DNA of 64,000 bases from Streptomyces piniterrae (GCF_005048155.1 NZ_SUMB01000003.1:62001-126000), one strand, 5' to 3'. Shown: positions 1-8,924, numbered from the stretch's first letter. Notes: generated from the letters alone by a model not told the origin. Numbers and translations are program-made.

Positions 1-150
1 ATTGGAGGTGTCCCAGAAGGTAACGGTTCCGGACAGTTCACCTCCGCTGTCGCCGCCGCCGTCGCCCTCCCCGCCACCGCACGCTGTCGCTGCCAGTGCC
101 AGGCCCGCTACCAGGGCGGTGGCCGTAACGCCACGTATGCCACGCCGCAT
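1..150 (-). CDS. malE: Sugar ABC transporter substrate-binding lipoprotein, MalE-like (5' end only)
   Basis: Only the first 50 residues lie in the window. They show a lipoprotein signal peptide (MRRGIRG, a hydrophobic core, then lipobox LAATAC), a Gly/Asp/Ser linker, and GTVTFWDTSN, which is how mature family-1 sugar-binding proteins usually begin. The ATG at 150 is preceded by AGGAG at the usual spacing. The protein would be anchored outside the membrane and deliver maltose or malto-oligosaccharides to a MalFG-type permease beyond the left edge. The substrate is inferred from the divergent alpha-glucosidase and LacI regulator next door, not from the 50 residues. Confidence in a sugar-binding lipoprotein is high; the gene name is moderate. 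Confidence 0.75.
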   Translation of the reverse strand, partial: MRRGIRGVTATALVAGLALAATACGGGEGDGGGDSGGELSGTVTFWDTSN

Positions 151-416
151 GTGAACTCCTTAGGGAAACGCCTCAGATGGCGGTCTGGAACGTAACAGCG
201 CTGCAAACAAACCGAAAGACCTTGCGCAAAATTGCTGCAAGAATCCCGGAACGGATTGCAACACTTTGGCCGGAACAGCACCTCCCGCCCCCTCTCCTCC
301 GTCACCCCGCGCCCACCCGAGCGTTGACCCCTTGAAGCACGACCGATCGACGCAGCACCCATGACAGACATACGACTCGTGGCCCGCAGGACTCTCGATC
401 TCGACAGGGACGGCAG
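151..416. promoter_or_regulatory. Divergent promoter region with clustered TTGC/GCAA operator half-sites
   Basis: This gap separates the MalE-like gene (leftward) from the glucosidase (rightward). At 221-241 CTTGC and GCAAG face each other across 11 nt. The segment contains two adjacent small palindromes, TTGCGCAA (222-229) and TTGC-T-GCAA (232-240), with a further TTGCAA at 256-261. Dense TTGC/GCAA dyads between sugar genes next to a LacI-family gene fit MalR operators. That assignment is inference from context. No other gene is visible here. Confidence 0.5.
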
Positions 417-2090
417 ATGACCCAGGAGCTCACCTCCCCCAGCCCCGCCCCCCAGCCCCCCGGCCCTGGACGAGGTCCGGGATGGTGGCGCGACGCCGTC
501 ATCTACCAGGTGTACGTCCGCTCCTTCGCCGACAGCGACGGCGACGGCATCGGCGATCTGCGCGGCGTGTGCCGGCGGCTGCCGTACCTCAGGGACCTGG
601 GCGTGGACGCCGTCTGGCTCACCCCGTTCTATGCGTCACCACAGGCCGACGGCGGCTATGACGTCGCCGACTACCGCGCCGTCGACCCGCTCTTCGGCAG
701 CCTCCAGGACGCCGACGACCTGATCCGCGAGGCCCACGAACTGGGCCTGCGGATCATCGTCGACATCGTGCCGAACCACACCTCCGACCGGCACCCCTGG
801 TTCCGGGACCCCGAGCTGGCCCGGCAGCGCTATGTCTTCCGCCCCGGCAAGGGCGAACACGGCGAACTCCCGCCCAACGACTGGGAGTCGGTCTTCGGCG
901 GCCCCGCCTGGACCCGCACCGACCGCGGCGACTGGTACCTGCATCTCTTCGCCCCCGAGCAGCCCGACCTCGACTGGGACAACCCCGAGGTGCACGCCGA
1001 GTTCGCGGCCATCCTGCGCTTCTGGCTGGACCTGGGCGTTGACGGCTTCCGGATCGACGTCGCCCACGGCATGGTCAAGGCACCCGGCCTGCCGGACATC
1101 GGCTTCGGCGAACAGGCCAAGCTGATCGGCTCCCAGGTGCTGCCCTTCTTCGACCAGGACGGGGTGCACGCCATCCACCGCTCCTGGCGCCGGCTGCTGG
1201 ACGGATACGGAGACGCCCACGGCAGGCAGGTGATCGGCGTCGCCGAGGCCTGGGCGCCCAGCCCCGAGCGGCTGGCGCTCTACGTCCGCCCCGACGAACT
1301 GCACCAGGCGTTCAACTTCCAGTTCCTGAACACGGGCTGGCAGGCCGACGCGCTGCGCTCGGTCATCGACGCCTCACTCGCCGCGACCGCCTCGGTCGGC
1401 GCCCCCACCACCTGGGTCCTCTCCAACCACGACGTCGTACGGCACACCACCCGCCTCGGCGGCAGCCTCGACCGCGCCCGCGCCGCCACCCTCCTGATGC
1501 TGGCGCTGCCCGGCTCCGTCTACCTCTACCAGGGCGAGGAACTGGGCCTGCCCGAGGTGACTGACCTGCCCGACGAGGTCCGCCAGGACCCGGCCTTCTT
1601 CCGCGGCCGCCGGGCCACCGGCCCGGCCGGTCCCGGCACCGACACCGAGGCGGCCCCCGACGGCCTCTCCGGCGGCAGCGGCCAGGACGGCTTCCGCGAC
1701 GGCTGCCGGGTGCCGCTCCCCTGGTCCGGCGAGCTGCCGCCGTACGGCTTCGGGACCGGCGGCAGCTGGCTGCCGCAGCCCGCCGACTGGGGCGCGCTGA
1801 CCGTTCAGGCCCAAACGGGCGACCCGTCCTCCACCCTGGAGCTCTACCGCACCGCGCTCGACCTGCGCCGCCGGCTGCCGGGCCTGGGCGACGGCGCGAT
1901 GAGCTGGCAGCCGTCCCCCGAGGGGCTGCTCGCCTTCACCCGTCCCGGTGTGCTGTGCACCGTCAACACCCTCGGCCACGACATGGAGATCCCACTGCCC
2001 GGCAGCCCGCTGCTGGCCAGCGTCCCGGTGACCGTCAACGGGGACACGGCCGTACTCCCCGGTGACAGCTGTACCTGGTGGGCAATCTGA
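417..2090 (+). CDS. aglA: GH13 alpha-glucosidase (AglA-type)
   Basis: A 557-residue cytoplasmic glycoside hydrolase family 13 enzyme, predicted to hydrolyse maltose and short alpha-glucosides imported by the adjacent ABC system. The N-terminus WWRDAVIYQVYVRSFADSDG is the classic alpha-glucosidase/oligo-1,6-glucosidase opening. The catalytic triad is visible: nucleophile D214 in DGFRIDVAH, acid/base E277 in GVAEAW, and D339 in LSNHDVV. Region I is DIVPNH at 116-121. A Gly/Thr-rich insertion lies at about 395-420. There is no signal peptide. The ATG has AGGGA upstream. The LacI regulator starts 23 nt after the stop from its own promoter. Exact linkage specificity cannot be read from sequence. 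Confidence 0.88.
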   Translation: MTQELTSPSPAPQPPGPGRGPGWWRDAVIYQVYVRSFADSDGDGIGDLRGVCRRLPYLRDLGVDAVWLTPFYASPQADGGYDVADYRAVDPLFGSLQDADDLIREAHELGLRIIVDIVPNHTSDRHPWFRDPELARQRYVFRPGKGEHGELPPNDWESVFGGPAWTRTDRGDWYLHLFAPEQPDLDWDNPEVHAEFAAILRFWLDLGVDGFRIDVAHGMVKAPGLPDIGFGEQAKLIGSQVLPFFDQDGVHAIHRSWRRLLDGYGDAHGRQVIGVAEAWAPSPERLALYVRPDELHQAFNFQFLNTGWQADALRSVIDASLAATASVGAPTTWVLSNHDVVRHTTRLGGSLDRARAATLLMLALPGSVYLYQGEELGLPEVTDLPDEVRQDPAFFRGRRATGPAGPGTDTEAAPDGLSGGSGQDGFRDGCRVPLPWSGELPPYGFGTGGSWLPQPADWGALTVQAQTGDPSSTLELYRTALDLRRRLPGLGDGAMSWQPSPEGLLAFTRPGVLCTVNTLGHDMEIPLPGSPLLASVPVTVNGDTAVLPGDSCTWWAI

Positions 2091-2101
2091 AACGCGGACG
2101 G

Positions 2102-2107
2102 TACAGT
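2102..2107 (+). promoter_or_regulatory. Extended -10 (TACAGT) of a leaderless promoter for the LacI gene
   Basis: TACAGT lies 6 nt before the ATG at 2114 with no Shine-Dalgarno sequence between. This is the spacing expected if transcription starts at or beside the ATG. It lies just after the glucosidase stop codon, so the regulator can be expressed independently of it. Confidence 0.45.
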
Positions 2108-2113
2108 CCACCC

Positions 2114-3163
2114 ATGACCGCCCGACTGGCCGATATCGCAGCGCAGGCGGGTGTCAGCGAGGCCACCGTCAGCCGAGTCCTCAACGGGAAGCCCGGCGTG
2201 TCCGCCGCCACCCGCCAGTCCGTGCTCGCCGCCCTCGACGTACTGGGCTACGAGCGCCCGCTCCGGCTGCGGCAGCGCAGCGCGGGCCTGGTCGGCCTGA
2301 TCACACCGGAGCTGGAGAACCCCATCTTCCCGGCGTTCGCCCAGGTCATCGGGCAGGCGCTGACCCGCCAGGGCTACACGCCGGTCCTCGCGACACAGAC
2401 GCCGGGCGGCTCCACCGAGGACGAGCTGACCGAGATGCTCGTGGACCGCGGCGTCGCCGGCATCATCTTCGTCTCCGGGCTGCACGCCGACACCTCCGCC
2501 GACATGCAGCGCTACGAGCAGCTCCGCGGCCAGGGCGTGCCGTTCGTCCTCATCAACGGGTTCTCCGACAAGGTCCAGGCCCCGTTCGTCTCCCCCGACG
2601 ACCGGGCCGCGGTGCATCTGGCCGTCACGCACCTGGTGGCCCTGGGCCACCGGAAGATCGGCCTGGCCGTCGGCCCCAAACGGTTCGTTCCCGTGCAGCG
2701 GAAGATAGAGGGCTTTCTGCGCAGCATGCAGGAGCAGCTGGACCTCGGGCCCGCCGCGGCGGAGGACTTCATCCAGCACTCCCTCTACACGCTGGAGGGC
2801 GGCCAGGCCGCGGCCGGCGCGCTGATCGACCGGGGCTGTACGGCCATCGTCTGCGCCAGCGACATGATGGCGCTCGGCGCGATCCGCTCGGCCCGGCAGC
2901 GCGGCCTCGACGTACCGCGCGAGATGTCCGTCGTCGGCTTCGACGACTCCCCGCTCATCGCCTTCACCGACCCGCCGCTGACCACGATCCGGCAGCCGGT
3001 GCCCGCGATGGGGCAGGCGGCGGTGCGCGCACTCCTGGAGGAGATCGGCGGTACGCCCGCCCCGCACAGCGAGTTCGTCTTCCTCCCCGAGCTGGTGGTG
3101 CGCGGTTCCACCGCCTCGGCCCCGAAGGCCGCGAGGATCCCCAAGCCGCTCCGGCCCTCCTGA
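2114..3163 (+). CDS. malR: LacI-family transcriptional repressor (MalR-like)
   Basis: A 349-residue LacI/GalR regulator. The N-terminal helix-turn-helix reads TARLADIAAQAGVSEATVSR (residues 2-21), followed by the hinge helix VLNGKPGVS. The periplasmic-binding-protein-like effector domain spans about 60-340 (GLITPELENPIFP near 59-71, VVGFDDSPLIAFTDPPLTTI near 276-295). Position beside a MalE-like gene and an alpha-glucosidase, with TTGC/GCAA dyads in the divergent promoter, points to repression of maltose genes relieved by maltose or a malto-oligosaccharide. It probably has a leaderless mRNA (TACAGT at 2102). The MalR name is inference from context; LacI family membership is certain. Confidence 0.85.
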   Translation: MTARLADIAAQAGVSEATVSRVLNGKPGVSAATRQSVLAALDVLGYERPLRLRQRSAGLVGLITPELENPIFPAFAQVIGQALTRQGYTPVLATQTPGGSTEDELTEMLVDRGVAGIIFVSGLHADTSADMQRYEQLRGQGVPFVLINGFSDKVQAPFVSPDDRAAVHLAVTHLVALGHRKIGLAVGPKRFVPVQRKIEGFLRSMQEQLDLGPAAAEDFIQHSLYTLEGGQAAAGALIDRGCTAIVCASDMMALGAIRSARQRGLDVPREMSVVGFDDSPLIAFTDPPLTTIRQPVPAMGQAAVRALLEEIGGTPAPHSEFVFLPELVVRGSTASAPKAARIPKPLRPS

Positions 3164-3178
3164 CGCATGCGACCCCGG

Positions 3179-3210
3179 CAAGGCCGCGACCCCGACGGGT
3201 CGCGGCCTTG
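3179..3210 (+). terminator. Strong stem-loop terminator after malR
   Basis: Fourteen-base arms (3179-3192 and 3197-3210, CAAGGCCGCGACCC and its complement) close a four-base loop just after the LacI stop. No long T-run follows, which is common for streptomycete terminators. Confidence 0.75.
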
Positions 3211-3321
3211 ATTGGTTGCGCCCCCGTCCCCTGACGATCGCCGGGGTCGCCCCTCCCCCTTGAGACCGATGCAAGTCATCGAATACCCGACCAAAGGATG
3301 ATCGGCGACACGCCCGTTTCT

Positions 3322-3336
3322 GGCAGACTGTCTGCC
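3322..3336. promoter_or_regulatory. Perfect palindrome abutting the PAP2 start codon
   Basis: GGCAGAC-T-GTCTGCC is a perfect 7-bp dyad ending 1 nt before the ATG at 3338. Position over the transcription or translation start suggests a repressor operator. The cognate regulator is not identifiable here. Confidence 0.45.
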
Positions 3337-3337
3337 T

Positions 3338-4231
3338 ATGGGTGATGCGAATGTGAGCACTTTGGACGGCCATCCGGCCAGCCCGCAACCCAACGGGAAG
3401 CGTCCGGACGAGGACCGCCGCCCTGACGGGGACCGCGCAGAACACCCGTCAGAAAGCAGCAGGATCGGCCGGCTACGGGCGCCGCGCAGGCCCCGGATCT
3501 GGTTCGAGATCCTGCTCATCGCGGTCAGTTACTGGACGTACTCCCTCATTCGCAACGCGGTGCCCGAACAGAAGGCACAGGCACTCAGGAACGCCGACTG
3601 GATCTGGCGCGCGGAGCACTCCCTGGGCATCGCCGTGGAACACACCGTCAACCACGCGGTGAATTCCGTGACCTGGCTCATCGTCTCGATGAACTACTAC
3701 TACGCGACCCTGCACTTCATCGTGACGATCGGCGTCCTGGTCTGGCTCTACCGCTGGCACCCGGGCCGCTACGCCGCGGCCCGGCTGGCCCTGTTCGCCA
3801 CCACCGGAGTCGCCTTGCTCGGCTACTACTTCTACCCGTTGGCGCCGCCACGCCTGATGCCCGACGGCGGTTTCATCGACACCCTGATCAAACACGACAC
3901 ATGGGGCTCGATGGCGTCCGGCAATCTCGCGTCGATGTCCAACCAGTACGCCGCGATGCCGTCGATGCACATCGGCTGGTCGCTGTGGTGCGGCATCACC
4001 ATCGCCCTCCTGTCACACCGCTGGTGGACCAGGGCCCTCGGCCTGCTCTACCCCACCGTGACACTGCTGGTCATCGTCTGCACCGCCAACCACTTCTGGC
4101 TGGACGCGGTCGGCGGCGTCCTCTGCCTGTCCTTCGGCTTCGGAGTGGCCTGCGCCTGGTACGGGATGCTGCCGCATCGCCTCACGCGCCATCTGGCAGC
4201 ACCGGACGCGAGCCTCCTGAAGACGGGCTGA
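3338..4231 (+). CDS. PAP2-superfamily membrane phosphatase / inositolphosphotransferase-like protein
   Basis: A 297-residue integral membrane protein. About 50 polar residues at the N-terminus are followed by roughly six hydrophobic segments. PAP2 active-site features are present: MPSMHIGWS (about 209-217), and NHFWLDAVGG (about 251-260) supplying the second His and Asp. The arrangement resembles the Aur1/Ipt1-like PAP2_3 branch, which acts on lipid phosphates or transfers phospho-head groups at the membrane. The substrate is unknown. The start at ATG 3338 has no Shine-Dalgarno but has a palindrome directly upstream, so a leaderless, repressor-controlled transcript is likely. Confidence 0.75.
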   Translation: MGDANVSTLDGHPASPQPNGKRPDEDRRPDGDRAEHPSESSRIGRLRAPRRPRIWFEILLIAVSYWTYSLIRNAVPEQKAQALRNADWIWRAEHSLGIAVEHTVNHAVNSVTWLIVSMNYYYATLHFIVTIGVLVWLYRWHPGRYAAARLALFATTGVALLGYYFYPLAPPRLMPDGGFIDTLIKHDTWGSMASGNLASMSNQYAAMPSMHIGWSLWCGITIALLSHRWWTRALGLLYPTVTLLVIVCTANHFWLDAVGGVLCLSFGFGVACAWYGMLPHRLTRHLAAPDASLLKTG

Positions 4232-4354
4232 GCCAGCCTTGTTCACCCGTTCGGCGTAGCAGCGGCGGATAGCCATCCACCACGCCCCGGCTCCCCGAGC
4301 CGCAGCCGACAACCAAGGCGCGCCCCAACCATCTCTCCCCACCCACCCACGGGA

Positions 4355-4393
4355 GGTGCCGGAGCTCAGGACGGAGTCCGGAGATCCGGCACC
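4355..4393. terminator. Possible bidirectional stem-loop in the PAP2/glnE convergent gap
   Basis: GGTGCCGGA (4355-4363) and TCCGGCACC (4385-4393) form a 9-bp stem with a 21-nt loop between two converging genes. The remaining sequence of the 4232-4504 gap shows no convincing gene. Confidence 0.35.
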
Positions 4394-4504
4394 GCACCCG
4401 AAAACCAGCCGCCCGCCGCAGGCGCAACGGCGACAACCCCCCACGGCGGGCCAGCCGAAAACGGCGAGCAACCAAGCCCGGCTCAGGCAAAGCGCAGCGA
4501 ACCG

Positions 4505-7500
4505 TCACGCGCCGTAGAAGATCTCCTCCACCACACCCCGAGCCCGCCGCGTGATCCGCCGGTAGTCGTCCAGCATCTCGCCGACGTGGCCCTCCTCGTA
4601 GCCGAGGTAGCGGCCCACGGCCGCCAGTTCCCGGCCGTCGACGGGGAACGTGTCGCCGGGGCGGCCGCGGACCAGCATCACCGCGTTGCGCACCCGGGCC
4701 GCCAGCACCCAGGCCTCGTCGAGGATCTGGGCGTGCTCGGTGTCGAGCAGGCCCGCGGCGTGCGCGGCGGCCAGCGCCTCGCGGGTGCGGGTGGTGCGCA
4801 GCCCGGGGTACTCCCAGCCGTGCTGCATCTGGAGCAGCTGGACCGTCCACTCGACGTCGCTCAGACCGCCGCGCCCCAGTTTGGCGTGGGTGGTCGGGTC
4901 GGCGCCGCGCGGCAGCCGTTCGGACTCCATCCGGGCCTTGAGCCGGCGGATCTCGCGGACCGCGTCCTCGCCGAGGCCCTCGGCCGGGTAGCGCAGCGGG
5001 TCGATGAGATCGACGAAGCGCTGCGCCAACTCGGCGTCGCCGGCGACGGGTTCGGCGCGGAGCAGGGCCTGGGCCTCCCAGACCAGCGACCAGCGGCGGT
5101 AGTAGGCCGCGTACGAGGCGAGGGTGCGGACCAGGGGGCCGGAGCGGCCCTCCGGGCGCAGGTCGGCGTCGATGAGCAACGGCGGGTCGGCGGACGGGAG
5201 TTGCAGCAGCCGGCGCATCTCGTTGGCGACGGCGTACGCGGCCTTGGCGGCTTCGTGTTCGTCGGCCCCGTCGCGCGGTTCGTGCACGAAGAGCACATCC
5301 GCGTCCGAGCCGTAGCTGAGCTCATGGCCGCCGAAGCGGCCCACGCCGATCACCGCGAAGCGGGTGGGCAGGGTGTCGCCCCACTGCTCGCGGACGGCGG
5401 CGCGCAGGGCGCCGGCGAGGGTGGCGGCGTTGAGGTCGGAGACCGCGGAGCCGACGGCGTCGATGGCGTGACCGTGGTCCTCCTCCGCGGGGGTGCCCTC
5501 GGTGCCGTATGCCCCGATCAGGTCGGCCGCGGCGGTACGGAACAGCTCTCGGCGGCGCACCCCGCGGGCCACCGCGACCGCCGCCTCGGCGCCGTCCGCG
5601 CGGCCGACCGCCGCCAGCACCTCCTGCTCCAGCGCGTCACGGCCGCGCGGCTGGAGCCCGTCCGGCGCGCCGAGCAGCGCGACCGCCTCGGGGGCGCGCA
5701 GCAGCAGGTCGGGGGCGAGCCGCCCGGCCGACAGCACCCGGGCGAGGTTCTCGGCGGCCGCGCCCTCGTCGCGCAGCAGCCGCAGATACCAGGGCGTCCT
5801 GCCGAGCGCGTCGGAGACCTTGCGGAAGTTGAGGAGTCCGGCGTCCGGGTCGGCGGAGTCCGCGAACCAGGCCAGCAGCACCGGCAGCAGCGTCCGCTGG
5901 ATCGCGGCCTTGCGGGTCACGCCGGACGCCAGCGCCTCCAGGTGGCGCAGCGCGCCGACCGGGTCGGCGTAGCCGAGGGCTTCCAGGCGGTGTCCCGCGG
6001 CCTTGGCGGACAGCCTGGTCTCGCCGGTCTCCAGATGCGCGACGGCGTCCAGCAGCGGCCGGTAGAAGAGCTTCTCGTGCAGCCGGCGCACCTCGCGGGC
6101 GTGCCACTTCCACTCCTTGCGGAGGCTGTCCACCGGTTCGGTGCGCAGTCCCATCGAGCGGCCCAGGCGCCGCAGATCGGCCTCTTCCTCGGGCATCAGA
6201 TGCGTACGGCGCATCCGGTGGAGCTGGATGCGGTGTTCCAGGGTGCGCAGAAAGCGGTAGGCGGCGTCGAGGGCGGCGGCGTCCTGGCGGCCGACGTAGC
6301 CGCCGGCGGCGAGTGCCCCGAGGGCCTCCAGCGTGGTGGCGCTGCGCAGTGTGGCGTCGCTGCGGCCGTGCACCAACTGCAGCAGCTGGACGGCGAATTC
6401 GACGTCGCGCAGCCCGCCGGGGCCGAGCTTGAGCTCACGGTCGACCCGGTCCGCCGGGATGTTCTCGACGACCCGGCGGCGCATCTGGCGGACGTCGGCG
6501 ACGAAGTTCTCCCGCTCGGCGACCTGCCACACCATCTGCGACAGCGCGTCGACGTACTCCTTGCCCAGCTCCAGGTCACCGGCCATCGGACGGGCCTTGA
6601 GCAGCGCCTGGAACTCCCAGGTCTTGGCCCAGCGCTGGTAGTAGGCGAGATGGCTGGACAGGGTGCGCACGAGGGGGCCGTTGCGGCCTTCGGGCCGCAG
6701 GTTGGCGTCCACCGGCCAGATGGTGCCCTCGGCGGTGACGTCCGAGCAGATCCGCATCATCCGGGAGGCGAGCCGGGTCGCGGCCTGCAGCGCCCTGGCC
6801 TCGCCCCCGTCCCGGGACAGCTCCCCTTTCGGCTCGGCGACGAAGATGACATCGACGTCCGAGACATAGTTCAGCTCACGGCCGCCGCACTTGCCCATCG
6901 CGAGGACGGACAGCCGGGAGACGGCGGCGTCGTCCGGCTGTTCCTCGCAGGAGATCTCCAGGGCGGCCCGGACCGTGGCGGTGGCCAGGTCCGCCAGCTC
7001 CGCCGCGGCCTCGGCGACATCGGTCGTGCCGCACACATCGCGGGCCGCGATGCCCAGCAGACACCGGCGGTAGGCGGCGCGCAGCGCGTCCGCGCGGGAG
7101 CGTCCCGCGCCCCGCTCGCCCCAGATGCCCTCCGCGAGCGCCTGCTCGAACTCGGGGGTGGTGGGGTGCAGATCGGCCGACTCGTAGGTGACCAGCGAAT
7201 GCCAGTCCTGCGGATGCCGGGCGAGATGGTCGCCGAGCGCCTCGGAGGCGCCCAGCACCCCGAGCAGCCGGTCGCGCAGCGGTTTCGCCGAGACGATGGT
7301 GCTGAGCAGGGACTGCTGTTCGTCCTGGTCCAGGGCCTCCACCAGGCGGACCAGGCCGAGCAGCGCGAGATCGGGATCCGCGGTGGCGCTCAGCGCTTCG
7401 AGGAGCACCGAGTCGTCGCGTACGGAGGCGAAGGCGGGGACGTCGAGCAGCCGCCCGGCCGCCGAGGGGTCGGTGAAACCGTGCCTCAGCAGCCGGGTGA

Positions 7501-7540
7501 AGGCGCTGCTCCGCCGTCCCTGCGGAGCGGGTGGTGCCAT
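4505..7540 (-). CDS. glnE: Bifunctional glutamine synthetase adenylyltransferase/adenylyl-removing enzyme
   Basis: A 1011-residue cytoplasmic protein of the usual GlnE size. It has two nucleotidyltransferase halves, each followed by a helical GlnD/PII-uridylyltransferase-like domain. The N-terminal (deadenylylating) half carries GKCGGRELNYVSDVDVIFV; the C-terminal (adenylylating) half carries GRFGGHELSYGSDADVLFV. Both contain the G-G-x-E-L-x-Y-x-SD-x-D metal-binding signature, and each half has a matching LRPEGR(N/S)GPLVRTL motif. The family attaches or removes AMP on a tyrosine of GSI in response to nitrogen status. It lies 22 nt downstream of glnA2 in the same direction, so they are probably co-transcribed. 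That is notable because the adjacent GlnA2-like enzyme lacks the target tyrosine; the real target is likely a GlnA encoded elsewhere. Confidence 0.95.
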   Translation of the reverse strand: MAPPAPQGRRSSAFTRLLRHGFTDPSAAGRLLDVPAFASVRDDSVLLEALSATADPDLALLGLVRLVEALDQDEQQSLLSTIVSAKPLRDRLLGVLGASEALGDHLARHPQDWHSLVTYESADLHPTTPEFEQALAEGIWGERGAGRSRADALRAAYRRCLLGIAARDVCGTTDVAEAAAELADLATATVRAALEISCEEQPDDAAVSRLSVLAMGKCGGRELNYVSDVDVIFVAEPKGELSRDGGEARALQAATRLASRMMRICSDVTAEGTIWPVDANLRPEGRNGPLVRTLSSHLAYYQRWAKTWEFQALLKARPMAGDLELGKEYVDALSQMVWQVAERENFVADVRQMRRRVVENIPADRVDRELKLGPGGLRDVEFAVQLLQLVHGRSDATLRSATTLEALGALAAGGYVGRQDAAALDAAYRFLRTLEHRIQLHRMRRTHLMPEEEADLRRLGRSMGLRTEPVDSLRKEWKWHAREVRRLHEKLFYRPLLDAVAHLETGETRLSAKAAGHRLEALGYADPVGALRHLEALASGVTRKAAIQRTLLPVLLAWFADSADPDAGLLNFRKVSDALGRTPWYLRLLRDEGAAAENLARVLSAGRLAPDLLLRAPEAVALLGAPDGLQPRGRDALEQEVLAAVGRADGAEAAVAVARGVRRRELFRTAAADLIGAYGTEGTPAEEDHGHAIDAVGSAVSDLNAATLAGALRAAVREQWGDTLPTRFAVIGVGRFGGHELSYGSDADVLFVHEPRDGADEHEAAKAAYAVANEMRRLLQLPSADPPLLIDADLRPEGRSGPLVRTLASYAAYYRRWSLVWEAQALLRAEPVAGDAELAQRFVDLIDPLRYPAEGLGEDAVREIRRLKARMESERLPRGADPTTHAKLGRGGLSDVEWTVQLLQMQHGWEYPGLRTTRTREALAAAHAAGLLDTEHAQILDEAWVLAARVRNAVMLVRGRPGDTFPVDGRELAAVGRYLGYEEGHVGEMLDDYRRITRRARGVVEEIFYGA

Positions 7541-7562
7541 GGCGGTGCGGCCTCCCTGGGAC

Positions 7563-8924
7563 TCAGAGCACGGGCAGCATCTTGCGCAGCTCGAAGGCGG
7601 TGACCTCGGAGCGGTACTCCTCCCACTCCTGCTTCTTGTTGCGCAGGAAGAAGTCGAAGACGTGCTCGCCCAGGGTCTCGGCGACCAGCTCGCTGCGCTC
7701 CATCAGCTCGATGGCCTCGCCGAGGTTCTGCGGCAGCGGCTCGATGCCCATCGCCCGGCGCTCGGAGTCGGACAGCGCCCAGACGTCGTCATCGGCGCCG
7801 GCCGGCAGCTCGTAGCCCTCCTCGATGCCCTTGAGGCCGGCGGCGAGCAGCACCGCGTACGACAGGTAGGGGTTGGCGCCGGTGTCGATCGAGCGGACCT
7901 CGACCCGGGCGGAGCCGACCTTGCCGGGCTTGTACATCGGGACGCGGATCAGCGCGGAGCGGTTGTTGTGGCCCCAGCAGATGTACGAGGGGGCCTCGCC
8001 GCCGGCGCCTGCGGTGCGGTTGGTGCCGCCCCAGATGCGCTTGTAGGAGTTCACCCACTGGTTGGTGACGGCGGAGATCTCACCGGCGTGCCGCAGCAGG
8101 CCGGCGATGAACGAGCGGCCCACCTTGGAGAGTTGGTACTCCGCGCCCTGCTCGTGGAAGGCGTTGCGGTCGCCCTCGAAGAGGGAGAGGTGGGTGTGCA
8201 TGCCGGAGCCCGGGTACTCCGAGAACGGCTTGGGCATGAACGTCGCCTGGACGCCCTGCTCCAGTGCGACCTGCTTCATGACCAGCCGGAACGTCATGAT
8301 GTTGTCGGCGGTGGAGAGCGCGTCGGCGTACCGCAGGTCGATCTCCTGCTGGCCGGGCGCGCCCTCGTGGTGGCTGAACTCCACCGAGATGCCCATCGAC
8401 TCCAGCATGGTGATCGCCTGGCGGCGGAAGTCCATGCCGACGTTCTGCGGGGTGTGGTCGAAGTAGCCGGAGGAGTCGGCGGGGGTGGGCCGGGTGCCGT
8501 CCACCGGCTTGTTCTTGAGCAGGAAGAACTCGATCTCGGGGTGGGTGTAGAAGGTGAACCCGAGGTCGGAGGTCTTGGCCAGGATGCGCTTGAGGACATA
8601 GCGCGGGTCGGCGTACGACGGGGAGCCGTCCGGCATCAGGATGTCGCAGAACATCCGGGCGGTGCCGGGGGCCTCGGCGCGCCAGGGCAGGATCTGGAAG
8701 GTGCCCGGGTCCGGCTTGGCGATCATGTCGGACTCGTACACCCGGGCGAACCCTTCGATGGCGGAGCCGTCGAAGCCGATGCCCTCGTCGAAGGCCTGCT
8801 CCAGCTCGGCCGGGGCCACCGCCACGGACTTGAGGAATCCGAGTACGTCGGTGAACCACAGCCGGACGAAGCGAATGTCGCGCTCTTCCAGCGTTCGGAG
8901 CACAAACTCCTGCTGCTTGTCCAT
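7563..8924 (-). CDS. glnA2: Glutamine synthetase-like ligase, GlnA2 type (probable gamma-glutamylpolyamine synthetase)
   Basis: A 453-residue GSI-fold ligase. Metal and substrate motifs are visible: GFDGSAIEGF at 50-59, HPEIEFF at 128-134 (E130/E132), SHHEGAPGQQEID at 184-196, GMHTHLSL at 241-248, and the Arg-rich NRTAGAG segment near 302. Where canonical GlnA has the NLYDLPPEE adenylylation site, this protein reads GADDDVWALSDSE (376-388) with no tyrosine. In S. coelicolor the glnE-linked homologue GlnA2 is, as I recall, reported to glutamylate polyamines instead of ammonia. I infer the same role, not true glutamine synthesis. The start ATG at 8924 agrees with family N-termini. glnE follows 22 nt downstream. 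An 11-bp repeat array sits about 200 nt upstream. Confidence 0.85.
   Translation of the reverse strand: MDKQQEFVLRTLEERDIRFVRLWFTDVLGFLKSVAVAPAELEQAFDEGIGFDGSAIEGFARVYESDMIAKPDPGTFQILPWRAEAPGTARMFCDILMPDGSPSYADPRYVLKRILAKTSDLGFTFYTHPEIEFFLLKNKPVDGTRPTPADSSGYFDHTPQNVGMDFRRQAITMLESMGISVEFSHHEGAPGQQEIDLRYADALSTADNIMTFRLVMKQVALEQGVQATFMPKPFSEYPGSGMHTHLSLFEGDRNAFHEQGAEYQLSKVGRSFIAGLLRHAGEISAVTNQWVNSYKRIWGGTNRTAGAGGEAPSYICWGHNNRSALIRVPMYKPGKVGSARVEVRSIDTGANPYLSYAVLLAAGLKGIEEGYELPAGADDDVWALSDSERRAMGIEPLPQNLGEAIELMERSELVAETLGEHVFDFFLRNKKQEWEEYRSEVTAFELRKMLPVL

Noticed and set aside
4586..7603. 1005-residue open frame opposite glnE and similar long antisense frames across the window
   Set aside because: High GC suppresses stop codons on the opposite strand; the products are Gly/Arg/Val/Gln-rich without domains, while the sense strand carries clear GlnE motifs.
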